Of a stretch of DNA of 64,000 nt, positions 1 to 8,080 are shown piece after piece. Every line of letters begins with the position of its first letter. Position 1 is the stretch's first letter. Source of the stretch: Pseudokineococcus lusitanus (GTDB taxonomy: Bacteria > Actinomycetota > Actinomycetes > Actinomycetales > Quadrisphaeraceae); the NCBI RefSeq assembly GCF_003751265.1, contig NZ_RJKN01000002.1, positions 186,001-250,000 on the forward strand, in the 5' to 3' direction. A program made the translations under genes and the position numbers. Below the pieces are notes generated by a model. That model was not told where the DNA came from. It worked only from the letters and a program-made list of their open reading frames with translations, and did not search any database.

Positions 1-475
1 GCCACGTGAGGGCGGCGGCCCAGGCACGGTCGGCGCTCACGGCGACGAGGGCGGTGACGGCGGCCGCGAGGGCGTGGGCGAGCGTCATGGCCGCGGACGG
101 GGCGACGACGTCGGGGCCGACCTCCCCGACCGCGGGCAGCACCGCGGCGCCGTGGAGGTGGACGCCCCCCACGGGCGCCGCGTCGGCGGCGGGCAGCGGC
201 GCGGCCAGGACGGCGAGGGCGTGGTGCAGCGCCCACTGCCCGGCCACGAGGGCGGGGACGAGCGTGCGGCGACGCAGCCGGCGGCGGCCGACGACCGTGG
301 TGGCGGCGAGCGTGACGGCCGCGAGGGCGACGAGGAGGGCCGGCGCCGGCAGCGCGTCACCGGCGAGGACGTGCGCGCCCGCCGCCAGGGACAGCACGAG
401 CGCGGCGAGGAGACCGGCGCGCACGCGCTGCACCGCCCGGCGGCCGTCGTCCCCCACGTCCCGGAGACTACGCAC
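1..475 (-). CDS. small integral membrane protein, 3' part cut by window edge
   Basis: The leftward frame from a GTG at 475 runs off the left edge after about 158 codons, so the C-terminus is missing. After a short basic N-terminus there are hydrophobic stretches at roughly residues 20-40, 45-62, 72-95 and 130-150, which suggests a polytopic membrane protein. His residues cluster near the third segment (QWALHHALAV) and in the following loop (GVHLHG), reminiscent of small actinobacterial membrane proteins near copper-handling genes, but I cannot assign a family. It follows the STAS gene by 43 nt on the same strand and may share its transcript. The start is uncertain because no clear Shine-Dalgarno precedes it; a second GTG lies six codons in. 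Confidence 0.55.
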   Translation of the reverse strand, partial: MRSLRDVGDDGRRAVQRVRAGLLAALVLSLAAGAHVLAGDALPAPALLVALAAVTLAATTVVGRRRLRRRTLVPALVAGQWALHHALAVLAAPLPAADAAPVGGVHLHGAAVLPAVGEVGPDVVAPSAAMTLAHALAAAVTALVAVSADRAWAAALTW

Positions 476-518
476 GGCTCGTGCCGCCGAGGGCGCCCGG
501 GCGCCGACCGCGCCGGGC

Positions 519-896
519 TCAGCCGGGCGCCGGGCCCCCGTCCTCGACGACGTCGACGAGCGCCTCGACCCCGCTGACGCGCAGGACGTGCCGCACCTGC
601 GGCGGCGGGTCGACGACGGTGAGCCGGACGCCGGCGAGGCGGGCGCCGCCCATCGCGGCGGTGAGGCACCGCAGCCCCGTCGAGTCCATGAAGGTGACGC
701 CGCCCGCCTCGACCACGCGGACGCCGCGGAGCGCCTCCCACAGGCCGGTGCCGGCCGCCTCGACGGCGTGGAGGTCGACGTCGCCGGTGAGCCACAGGCG
801 CTCCGGGTCGGCCGGGTCGACGTGGACGGCGGCCCGGAGGGGCTGCTGCTCGGACCCGGTACCCACGCCGGCCGGGTCTTGACCTGCTGCGCTCAT
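519..896 (-). CDS. STAS-domain protein (anti-sigma factor antagonist-like)
   Basis: 125 residues with one STAS fold at about 35-118. Visible hallmarks are the strand LWLTGDVDLHAV and the loop TFMDSTGLRCL, which carries the Ser that partner-switching antagonists (SpoIIAA/RsbV type) have phosphorylated by an anti-sigma kinase. The Asp-Ser-Thr-Gly signature at about 71-74 is intact. No anti-sigma kinase or sigma factor lies beside it, so its partner is unknown. The ATG at 896 was chosen because the conserved domain begins about 20 residues later; reading further upstream gives only Arg/Pro-rich antisense-like sequence. It is co-directional with the membrane-protein gene downstream and the ATP-grasp gene upstream. 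Confidence 0.75.
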   Translation of the reverse strand: MSAAGQDPAGVGTGSEQQPLRAAVHVDPADPERLWLTGDVDLHAVEAAGTGLWEALRGVRVVEAGGVTFMDSTGLRCLTAAMGGARLAGVRLTVVDPPPQVRHVLRVSGVEALVDVVEDGGPAPG

Positions 897-949
897 GGCG
901 CAGGGTCCCAGCAGGACCCCTCCCCCGCCCGTCGGACGGGGAGCCGCCC

Positions 950-1834
950 TCAGCCGGCGACGCGGCGCAGCACCGCGGCGGCGACGGCGTCGGCCGCGCC
1001 CGGCGTGACGTCGAGGAAGAGGGACGGCTCCGCCAGCTCGAGCTCGAGGAGGACCGGGCCGTCCTCGGAGGGCAGGAGGTCCACGCGGGCGTAGAGCGGC
1101 GCCCGGCCGGTGCGCCCGCGGACGACGTCGAGCGCGGCGCGCGCCACCTCGAGCTCGGCCTCCGCCGCCGTGCGGGCGCTGATGTTCTCCTCGGCGAAGA
1201 GGCCCTCGACCCGACCGCCGCCGCGCTCGAGGAGCGGACCCTTGCGGACGGCGTGCACCACCTCGCCGTCGGCGCAGACCACCGCGGTCTCGCCGTCGTC
1301 GTCCACCGCCGCGAGGTAGGGCTGGACGAGAGCCGTCCGCCCCTCGGCGTGCAGGGCGAGCACGTGGTCGGCCGAGCGGCGGGCGCCCTCGGCGTCCGCG
1401 CCGAGGCGCAGCGTGTCCTTGGACCCGGCGGAGACGGTCGGCTTGACGACGTGCTCGACGCCGAGGAAGGGGTGGTCGCCGCCGTCGCCGGGCGCGAGGA
1501 CCGCCGAGGGCACGACGGGCAGGCCGGCGGCGCGCAGGTCCTCGAGGTAGGCCTTGTCCGTGCTCCACCGCAGGAGGTCGGGCGGGTTCTCCAGCCGGGT
1601 GACGGCGGCGACCCGCGCGGCCCACGCGAGGTACTCCTCGCGCCGGGGCACGTAGTCCCAGGTCGAGCGGACGACGACGAGGTCGGCGGCCGCCCAGTCG
1701 ACCTCGGCGTCCCAGACGGCGGGACGCACGTCCGCACCGCGCGCCCGCAGCGCGTCGGCGAGGGCGCGGCTGTCGGCGTCGAGGTCGGCGACCTCCGCGC
1801 AGGTGGCGAGCAGGACGACGGGGGCGGCGGTCAC
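950..1834 (-). CDS. ATP-grasp domain protein (RimK/DcsG-like)
   Basis: 294 residues from a GTG at 1834. The N-terminus (VVLLATCAEVADLDADS) and the VVRSTWDYVPRREEYLAWA segment are typical of stand-alone ATP-grasp proteins related to the cycloserine enzyme DcsG and RimK ligases. The ATP-grasp part spans about 105-290: it has a conserved Lys in HVVKPTVSAGSKD, the STDKAYLEDL motif, and a metal-binding Glu-rich end (VLLELELAEPSLFLD). These enzymes form amide or related bonds through acyl-phosphate intermediates; the substrate cannot be read here. A CAGGAT element lies about 6 nt before the start and could be a -10 box for a leaderless mRNA. No partner biosynthetic genes are adjacent. Confidence 0.75.
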   Translation of the reverse strand: MTAAPVVLLATCAEVADLDADSRALADALRARGADVRPAVWDAEVDWAAADLVVVRSTWDYVPRREEYLAWAARVAAVTRLENPPDLLRWSTDKAYLEDLRAAGLPVVPSAVLAPGDGGDHPFLGVEHVVKPTVSAGSKDTLRLGADAEGARRSADHVLALHAEGRTALVQPYLAAVDDDGETAVVCADGEVVHAVRKGPLLERGGGRVEGLFAEENISARTAAEAELEVARAALDVVRGRTGRAPLYARVDLLPSEDGPVLLELELAEPSLFLDVTPGAADAVAAAVLRRVAG

Positions 1835-1906
1835 GCGCGCATCCTGCCGGAGCGCGGCCCCTGCCCGCCCTCCCCCTCCCGCCCCCTCATCGCCCCTCCC
1901 TCCCCC

Positions 1907-1967
1907 GGTCTTCGTGCGCTTCCACCGCCCTCGAGGCTCTCCACGGCGGTGAAAGGGCACGAAGACC
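1907..1967. repeat. long inverted repeat (possible terminator or attenuator)
   Basis: A 23-nt arm at 1907-1929 is the reverse complement of 1945-1967 except at two positions, with a 15-nt loop. It lies between the ATP-grasp gene start (1834) and the terminator of the TIM-barrel gene. No run of T follows on either strand. It could terminate readthrough from the right or shape the ATP-grasp leader. Confidence 0.6.
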
Positions 1968-2013
1968 AGGGAGGGCAGGCGCGGGAAGGGGCGACGGCGG
2001 GCGGGCGCGGACG

Positions 2014-2058
2014 CGACGACGCCCGGGCCCGCCGGGGTGGCGGGGCCGGGCGTCGTCG
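2014..2058 (-). terminator. hairpin terminator of the TIM-barrel gene
   Basis: A perfect 13-bp stem (2014-2026 with 2046-2058), extended inward by CCCGCC/GGCGGG, begins 8 nt after the stop codon at 2067. The arms are tipped with CGACGACG/CGTCGTCG. There is no U-tract, as is common in high-GC actinobacteria. Confidence 0.7.
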
Positions 2059-2066
2059 TCAGCCGG

Positions 2067-3200
2067 TCAGCGGAGCCGCGACAGGTTCCGGTAGCTCAGC
2101 TTGGCCAGCTCGAGCGACTGGGCCGGGGCGGTGGCGCTGGGCGCGGTGTCCTGCTCCCACATGGCGTTGAGGTCGCCGCCGCGGATCTCGCTGCCGATCC
2201 GCGAGAAGAAGGTCGCGTAGTCGATGTCGCCGAGCCCGAAGGGGACGATGGCGTAGCCGTTGCCGACGCCCTCGGCCTCGCCCGTCGCGTCGCCGTCCTT
2301 CGCGTGGAAGAGCGGGTAGCGCGAGCGGTTGGCCGCGACGAGCGCGGCGGGGTCGAAGACCTTGCGGACGAGCGTGCCGTCCTCGGCCGTGTAGGTCGGG
2401 AAGGAGTGCTGGGCCACGTGCGCCCAGAAGACGTCGAGCTCGAGGTACACGAGCGTCGGGTCGGTGATCTGCAGGAAGTACTCCAGCATCCGGGTGCCCG
2501 TCGAGCGGGTCGGCAGGCCGGCCTCGTCGAGGGGGCCCGCGTCGAGCAGGAAGTTGTAGGCCTGCTGGTGGTTGTGCGTGTACAGCTTGAGGCCCCGCGC
2601 CTTGGCCATCGCGCCCCAGTGCTGCCACACCTCGGCGGCGGCGTCCCAGTCGGCGCGGTAGCGGCTGCGCGTGGGGTCGCTGCCGGTGCCGATGTGCTCC
2701 AGGCCGAGCGTCTGCGCGACGTCCATCGTCGTCTCGAAGGCGGCGGTCGTCTCCGGCGTCACCGTCGCGGGCACGGAGCCGTGGTTGCCCTGGGCGTCGA
2801 GCCCGTACTCGTCGAGCCAGCTCTTGAGCAGGCGGGCGCCCGCGACGTTGTTGACGTCACCGCCCTCGGCGTTGGCGTTCTGCCGGAAGCCGGCGAACTC
2901 GATCTGCTTGTAGCCGATCCTGCTCAGCTCGCGGAGCACCTCGCGGAAGCCGGACGGGAGGTCGCTGGTGAGCGGGTCCCGGGAGATGGCGTCGCGCACC
3001 GAGTACAGGATGATGCCGCGCTTGCTCGGGACGACGAGGGGACGGGCCGCCGCCGGCGACGCGGTCGCCGTGGCGAGGACGGGGACGGCGAGGCCGGCCG
3101 CGGCGGCCGCCATGACCTGGCGGCGGGACAGGCCCAGCGAGGCGCCGAGGGCGGCGTTGCCCTGGAGCTGCGGGTCACCGGTGGTGCGGAACTTCCTCAT
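2067..3200 (-). CDS. Tat-exported sugar phosphate isomerase/epimerase-like TIM-barrel protein
   Basis: 377 residues. The N-terminus carries a twin-arginine signal: RR at 26-27 in LSRRQVM, then an Ala-rich hydrophobic stretch and an ASPAAA cleavage-like site near 52. The mature part matches the xylose-isomerase-like TIM barrel (AP_endonuc_2 family): IGYKQIEFAGF near the start, LGLEHIGTG, KLYTHNHQQAYNF, LVYLELDVFW and PLFHAKDGD, the Glu/His/Asp positions that bind a divalent metal in this family. The ATG at 3200 follows a good AGGAGT Shine-Dalgarno. Exported members often work with secreted sugar dehydrogenases; the two upstream genes fit that. The reaction (epimerisation, isomerisation or keto-glycoside cleavage) is not determinable from sequence. 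Confidence 0.82.
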   Translation of the reverse strand: MRKFRTTGDPQLQGNAALGASLGLSRRQVMAAAAAGLAVPVLATATASPAAARPLVVPSKRGIILYSVRDAISRDPLTSDLPSGFREVLRELSRIGYKQIEFAGFRQNANAEGGDVNNVAGARLLKSWLDEYGLDAQGNHGSVPATVTPETTAAFETTMDVAQTLGLEHIGTGSDPTRSRYRADWDAAAEVWQHWGAMAKARGLKLYTHNHQQAYNFLLDAGPLDEAGLPTRSTGTRMLEYFLQITDPTLVYLELDVFWAHVAQHSFPTYTAEDGTLVRKVFDPAALVAANRSRYPLFHAKDGDATGEAEGVGNGYAIVPFGLGDIDYATFFSRIGSEIRGGDLNAMWEQDTAPSATAPAQSLELAKLSYRNLSRLR

Positions 3201-3273
3201 GGGAACTCCTCGGTCGAGGGGGCCGGCGGGCCGGCCGTGGTGCTCGGAGGTGCTGGCTGCGTGCGCGGTCCCG

Positions 3274-3300
3274 GCCGGCGGCGAGGACGTCGCCGCCGGC
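3274..3300 (-). other. intercistronic hairpin
   Basis: Perfect 11-bp stem (3274-3284 with 3290-3300) around a 5-nt loop, in the 175-nt gap between the repeat-protein gene and the TIM-barrel gene. It could attenuate or stabilise the mRNA inside this leftward operon. Confidence 0.45.
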
Positions 3301-3375
3301 GGGACCCGGTGCTGCGGGGAGGTCGGCGGGACGGGCACGGGCCCGCCCCGCCGACCGGTGGTCCGCCGGGGTCGG

Positions 3376-4353
3376 TCAGACCGCGGCGGGCCCGGCGGCG
3401 GCCGCCGCCGCCGCGCCGGCCGCCGCGCGCTCGGCGGCGCGGTCGGCCACGGCCGCGACGGCCGCGGACCGGTCCGCCGGCACCGCCACGAGGCGCATGG
3501 CCGCCGGCTCGGGCAGCTCGGCGCACTGGCCGGACGCGCTGCCGCGGAAGCGGTTCCCCGTCCCGACCGGTGCCGGCTCGTTGCCGGTGCACCGGACGGC
3601 GCCGCGGACGACGGTGTCGGAGACGCGGACGCCGCCGACGTTGTCCCGCAGGACGAGGTCGCCGGTGAGGAAGTTGGCCCCGCACTCCCCGACCGCCGCG
3701 TCGCCGAGGGACACGAGCCCCTGGGCGCCGCGCACCGTCGTCGTGCCGTCGACCTCGCTCTCGCACACCGCGGCCCCGGCCAGCGGCCCCGTGACGGACA
3801 GGCCCCGCGAGACCCAGCTGTCGTAGAGGTCGGTGAGGGTGCCGCCCGTCGTCGTCACCGCACCGGTGACGACGGAGGACTCGAGGACCGTCTCGCCGTC
3901 GGCGGCCCGCAGGTCGCCGCGGTGGTCGGAGCCCGTCGAGTAGACGAAGCCGCCGCCCGTGGCCCGGACGGCCTGGACGTCGGAGCCGTCGAGCGAGGCG
4001 CCGAAGGCCCCGTTGAGCCGGACCTCGCCGCCGAGCGTCGTGCCCGACGTCTCGAGGTACCCGTCGGTGGCGACGGTGACCGTGCCCGAGACCGAGCCGC
4101 CGTCCATGAGCAGCGTCGCGCCCTGGCGGACGGTGACGGCGCCGCGGACCACGAGACCCGTGGCGTCGCAGGACTGCCCGGCCGGGACGACGAGCGCCCC
4201 GTCGACGATGCCCGCGCCCGCCGTGCCGAAGCACGACGTCGTGAGGGCGGCCTGCGCCGGGGTGGCCATCCCGGCCGCGAGGAGGCCCGTGGCCAGGGCC
4301 CCGGCGGCCGCCGCCGCGACGCGGCGACGGGTGGGGCTGGTGGTCGCGTGCAT
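3376..4353 (-). CDS. secreted repeat protein with Ala-rich tail, function unknown
   Basis: 325 residues from the ATG at 4353, chosen for the GGAGGG Shine-Dalgarno 7 nt upstream. An ATG at 4401 forms an ATGA overlap with the preceding stop and would add 16 residues. A signal peptide is clear: TRRRVAAA, a hydrophobic Ala/Gly/Leu stretch and a PAQA-A cleavage site near 36. The mature part is built of short Gly/Val/Thr repeats of the kind GAVTVRQGATLLMDGGSVSG, suggesting a beta-solenoid like those of polymer-binding or depolymerising proteins. Several Cys are spread along it. The last 30 or so residues are almost pure Ala with a few Arg and Asp. I recognise no catalytic motif. Being coupled to the dehydrogenase gene, it may bind the same extracellular polymer. 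Confidence 0.6.
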   Translation of the reverse strand: MHATTSPTRRRVAAAAAGALATGLLAAGMATPAQAALTTSCFGTAGAGIVDGALVVPAGQSCDATGLVVRGAVTVRQGATLLMDGGSVSGTVTVATDGYLETSGTTLGGEVRLNGAFGASLDGSDVQAVRATGGGFVYSTGSDHRGDLRAADGETVLESSVVTGAVTTTGGTLTDLYDSWVSRGLSVTGPLAGAAVCESEVDGTTTVRGAQGLVSLGDAAVGECGANFLTGDLVLRDNVGGVRVSDTVVRGAVRCTGNEPAPVGTGNRFRGSASGQCAELPEPAAMRLVAVPADRSAAVAAVADRAAERAAAGAAAAAAAGPAAV

Positions 4354-4397
4354 GGTCGTGCCCTCCGTGACGGCGGTGCGGGTGGTGGTGCGGCGGC

Positions 4398-7300
4398 TCA
4401 TCGCGCGGTCCAGCCGGCGACGAGGGCGTCCGCGTCGCGCTGGAAGAGCGCGCGGAGCTCGGGGTCGGCGACCCAGGCCCGGTTGGACGCAGCAGCCTTG
4501 AAGGCCTCCGCGGCCCGGACCGCCTGCGCGGTCCGGCCGGCGTCCTCGTGGCGGACGAGGACGGCGAGGCGCGTCTGGAGCTGGTTCGCGCCGCGGCGGG
4601 ACAGGAGCCCGTCGTCCTCGAAGCGGGACACGAGGGCGACGAGGTCGTCCGTCGAGGTCTCGAGCGTGATCGTCGAGCTCGCCGTCGCCGTGTTGCCGGC
4701 GACGTCGGTGGCCGTGACGACGTACTCGTGCTCGCCGAGCGGGAAGCGCCAGAGCTCGAGCTCCTCGCCCACCGGCACCTCGACCCCGCCGAGCGTGGCC
4801 GTCGTCGTGGCGACGCCGGAGGTGGCGTCGGTGACGTCACCGCCCGGCACCAGGACGTCGGAGTCGCCGAAGGTCGCGCCGTCCTCGACGCCGGTGGAGA
4901 CCACGGGCGCCTCCGAGTCGATCTTCACCTCGAGCGTGCCGACCGCCGAGACGTTGCCGCCCGCGTCGACCGCCCGGTACTGCACCTGCGTGACGCCCTG
5001 CGCGGTGACCTGGAAGGGCGCCACGACCCCGCGGGAGAGGACGTTCGTCCACGTCGCCCCGCCGTCGAGCGAGCGCTCGACCCGGGACAGCGTGCCGTTG
5101 TCCGTCGCCGCCAGCTGGACGGTGACGGGACCGGTCCACCAGCCGCCCTGACCGCTGGGCGCGGTCGGGGTGGTCGTGGCCGTGACCACCGGGGCCGCGA
5201 CGTCGGCGACGCCCGGGCCCTCGAAGGTCATCGAGTCGACGTCGAAGCCGCCGGTGCTCGTGACGTAGAGGACGCCGGAGCCGGTGGGGGCGTCGGCCAG
5301 CGCGACGGTCGTGTCGGTCCACGCCTCCGCGGCGGCGACGGGGACCGTCATGAAGGGCTCCGCGTCGGCGGCGCCCCAGCGGAGCTCGAGGGCGCCGGCG
5401 CCGCCACGGGTGCGGGCCACGACCTCCTCGACGCCGGTGAGGTTGACCGGGTCGTTGGCGATCCAGTCACCGGGCTCGAAGCCGGAGACGTACGCGCGGC
5501 CGCTCGCGGAGGCGTCCTCGACGACCTCCACGCCCTGGGTGGCGTCGTGGTGCTCCGCCTCCTGCGTCTTCGGGTTGAGGGTCAGCGACGCCTCGCCCGT
5601 CGCGCCGGCCAGGCCGTCCGCACCGCGGTCGGTGTAGGTGACGACGACGACGCCGTAGAGCTTCTCGGTGTCACCGTGCTCGGGGGCGTCGGCCGGCGTG
5701 GCCCACGCGCCCTGGCAGCCAGTGCCGAGGATCTCCGGGTGCGCGTGCTCGGCGTGGCCGAGGCCGAAGGTCCAGGAGACCTTCGTGCAGTCGGTCGCGG
5801 TGCCGTCCTCCGGGTCGTCGGTGGTGATGCGGAAGGGCACCGAGTCGCCCCAGCTGAAGAAGCCGCCGTCGGGCGGGTCCTGGATCGTCACCGTCGGGGC
5901 GACGTTGCCGACCGAGATGCGACGGCTCGTGACGCCGACCTTGCCGGAGGCGTCCGTGACGCGGAGGACCGCGGTGAACAGGCCGCGCTCGGTGTAGGTG
6001 TGCGTCGCCGTCGGGCCCTCGGCGTCGACCGTGCCGTCGCCGTCGAAGTCCCAGCCGTAGGTGAGGGCGCTGCCCTCGGGGTCGACCGACGCCGAGCCGT
6101 CGAAGGTGACCTCGAGCGGGGCGTCGCTGCCGGAGACCGGCGTGGCGGTGAAGGACGCCTGCGGCGTCTTGTTGCCCGGCGCCCAGTCGACGCGGTAGAG
6201 GCCCGCGTCGGGGTTCTGGCGGAAGAAGCCGTCGCCGTAGTCCAGGACGTAGAGCGACCCGTCGGGGCCGAACTCGATGTCCATCGGGTTGTCCCACACC
6301 GGCTGCGCCGCGTCGAGGAGGGCGTCGTTCGGCAGGAAGTTCTCGATCTGCGTCACCGGGCCCGCGGGCCAGTCGACGGTGAAGGCCGCCACGTAGTCCT
6401 GGGAGAACTCGGCGAAGAAGGACTTCTGGTCCCAGTGCTCGGGGAACTTCGTCTGCGAGGGGTTCTCGGCGTCGTAGTGGTAGACGGGGCCGCCCATGGG
6501 GCCCTGGCCACCGGGGCCGAAGTCGGTCAGCTCGGGCCACGGCTGGTCGTCGGTGTCGTCGCCGTACCAGAGCGTCGCCGGCGTGGCCGGGGGCACCTGG
6601 TCGAGGCCCGTGTTCCACCGGGAGGTGTTGGTGGGGCCGGCGTCGCAGTCGAACCAGTCGCGCGGGGTCGCGGTGGCGAAGTCCCAGTCGTTGTAGGCCG
6701 ACTGGTCACCGGTGCAGTACGGCCACCCGGAGTTGCCGGGCTGGTCGACGCCGGTGGTGACCCACTCGACGAGGCCCATGGGCCCGCGGGCCGGGTCGGC
6801 CGCACCGGCGTCCGGGCCGTAGTCGCCCCAGCTGACGCTGCCGGTCTCGGCGTCGACGTCCATGCGGAACGGGTTGCGGACGCCCATGTAGAAGATCTCG
6901 GGGCGCGTGCTCTCGGTGCCCGGGGCGAAGAGGTTGTCGTCCGGGGTCGTGTACGAGCCGTCCTCGGCCACCCGGAGCTGGAGCACCTTGCCGCGCAGGT
7001 CGTTCGTGCTGCCGGCGCCGCGACGGGCGTCCAGGCCGGGGTTCATGCCGGGCGCGTCGTTGTTCGGCGCGTAGCCGTTGGCGCCGGGGGTGCCGGCCGG
7101 CGTGTTGTCGCCCGTGGCCAGGTAGACGTCGCCGTCGGCGTCGAAGTCGAAGTCGCCGCCGACGTGGCAGCACTGGCCGCGCTGCACCTCGACCTTGATG
7201 ATCACCTGCTCGGTGGCCATGTCGAAGGTGCGGGCCTCGGCGTCGTACTTGACCCGGCTCAGCTGGTTGTACCCGAGCCACTGCTGCCAGTAGGTCGCGT

Positions 7301-7790
7301 CGTCCGCGCCCGGGGGGAGCGTGGTCGGCGCGGAGCCGGCCGCCGTCGTCGACGGGTAGGGCAGGCCGTTGGTGGCCGTCCCCTCCATCTCCCGCGGCGC
7401 GTAGTAGACGTAGACCCAGCCGCTCTCCTCGAAGTCCGGCGCCAGACCGATGGTCTGCATCCCGTCCTCGGAGTTGGCGTAGACGTCGAAGCGGGCGATG
7501 ACGTCCGTCGTCCCGGCGTCGGGGTCGGTCAGCCGCACGTCGCCGTTGCGGGCGGTGTGGAGCACCTCCCCGTCGGGCAGGACGGCGAGGTCGATGGGCT
7601 CGCCGGTGTCCTTCGTCAGCAGGACGCGCTCGTAGTTGCCCCAGTCGAGCGCGTCGTCGGCGGCCGCGGCGGGCTGGCCGTGGTCGTGCCCGGGGTGCGC
7701 TGCGGCGGGCAGCCCCACGAGCAGCGCGGCGGGCAAGGCGAGCGCTCCGAGCGTCGCCCCCAGCGCCACCCTCGATGACTTCTTCGTCAT
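4398..7790 (-). CDS. secreted glucose/sorbosone dehydrogenase-like protein with PKD, CBM-like, Ig-like and FIMAH domains
   Basis: 1130 residues with a Sec-type signal peptide (cleavage near 31, AAAHPG) and a His-rich mature start. Residues ~45-520 resemble the PQQ-dependent soluble aldose (glucose/sorbosone) dehydrogenase beta-propeller: PIDLAVLPDGEVLHTARNGD, NPFRMDVDAETG, GPDGSLYVLDYGDGF. A PKD domain follows at ~553-630 (DGSASVDPEG, YGWDFDGDG). Residues ~765-858 look like a carbohydrate-binding jelly roll (FEPGDWIANDPVNLTG). Two Ig/bacterial-surface-type segments at ~863-1040 contain RSLDGGATW and YRAVDAGGNVS. The C-terminal ~85 residues match the FIMAH domain (LVSRFEDDGLLSRRGANQL). It is first of a three-gene leftward operon. 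The AGAGGG before the ATG supports the start. Probably an extracellular enzyme acting on a polysaccharide-derived sugar; cofactor and substrate are inferred. Confidence 0.8.
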   Translation of the reverse strand: MTKKSSRVALGATLGALALPAALLVGLPAAAHPGHDHGQPAAAADDALDWGNYERVLLTKDTGEPIDLAVLPDGEVLHTARNGDVRLTDPDAGTTDVIARFDVYANSEDGMQTIGLAPDFEESGWVYVYYAPREMEGTATNGLPYPSTTAAGSAPTTLPPGADDATYWQQWLGYNQLSRVKYDAEARTFDMATEQVIIKVEVQRGQCCHVGGDFDFDADGDVYLATGDNTPAGTPGANGYAPNNDAPGMNPGLDARRGAGSTNDLRGKVLQLRVAEDGSYTTPDDNLFAPGTESTRPEIFYMGVRNPFRMDVDAETGSVSWGDYGPDAGAADPARGPMGLVEWVTTGVDQPGNSGWPYCTGDQSAYNDWDFATATPRDWFDCDAGPTNTSRWNTGLDQVPPATPATLWYGDDTDDQPWPELTDFGPGGQGPMGGPVYHYDAENPSQTKFPEHWDQKSFFAEFSQDYVAAFTVDWPAGPVTQIENFLPNDALLDAAQPVWDNPMDIEFGPDGSLYVLDYGDGFFRQNPDAGLYRVDWAPGNKTPQASFTATPVSGSDAPLEVTFDGSASVDPEGSALTYGWDFDGDGTVDAEGPTATHTYTERGLFTAVLRVTDASGKVGVTSRRISVGNVAPTVTIQDPPDGGFFSWGDSVPFRITTDDPEDGTATDCTKVSWTFGLGHAEHAHPEILGTGCQGAWATPADAPEHGDTEKLYGVVVVTYTDRGADGLAGATGEASLTLNPKTQEAEHHDATQGVEVVEDASASGRAYVSGFEPGDWIANDPVNLTGVEEVVARTRGGAGALELRWGAADAEPFMTVPVAAAEAWTDTTVALADAPTGSGVLYVTSTGGFDVDSMTFEGPGVADVAAPVVTATTTPTAPSGQGGWWTGPVTVQLAATDNGTLSRVERSLDGGATWTNVLSRGVVAPFQVTAQGVTQVQYRAVDAGGNVSAVGTLEVKIDSEAPVVSTGVEDGATFGDSDVLVPGGDVTDATSGVATTTATLGGVEVPVGEELELWRFPLGEHEYVVTATDVAGNTATASSTITLETSTDDLVALVSRFEDDGLLSRRGANQLQTRLAVLVRHEDAGRTAQAVRAAEAFKAAASNRAWVADPELRALFQRDADALVAGWTAR

Positions 7791-8042
7791 GGTCCCTCTG
7801 GTCTCTCGTGCCGGCCCGCGCCCGGACCGGCGCGGGGTACGACGACCACGGGAGCGGGATCAGGGGCATCTGGGCGTGCGGCATCGCCTCGTGGGCCCAC
7901 AGGGGCTCACGGGGGGAGGACGGGTGCCTGGGGCTCTGACCACTGCTCTGTGGCCGGGGCATCGGTCGCCCCACGACGGACTTTTGCAGCCTTCGTGCAG
8001 AAGAGCAAGGACTTCGGGGAAACGTCTCGGCGACCGGGGGCC
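7791..8042. promoter_or_regulatory. upstream region of the secreted-dehydrogenase operon
   Basis: About 250 nt with no plausible gene, between the dehydrogenase start and the prpC terminator. It should hold the leftward promoter. Around 7981-8010 there is an imperfect dyad with arms containing TTGC/GCAA and CTTC/GAAG about GTGCA, a possible operator. I see nothing firmer. Confidence 0.3.
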
Positions 8043-8078
8043 GGTGACGCGCCGTCGCGCCCCTGACCCGGCGTCACC
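8043..8078 (-). terminator. hairpin terminator after prpC
   Basis: An 8-bp stem GGTGACGC (8043-8050) with GCGTCACC (8071-8078) starts 2 nt past the prpC stop. The loop of 20 nt is long, so this is a moderate prediction. Confidence 0.45.
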
Positions 8079-8080
8079 CC

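Noticed and set aside
4548-7778. Very long plus-strand open frame opposite the sugar dehydrogenase gene
   Set aside because: Composition (Arg/Gly/Val/Asp-rich, no domains) is that of an antisense shadow in high-GC DNA; the minus-strand frame has a signal peptide and recognisable domains.
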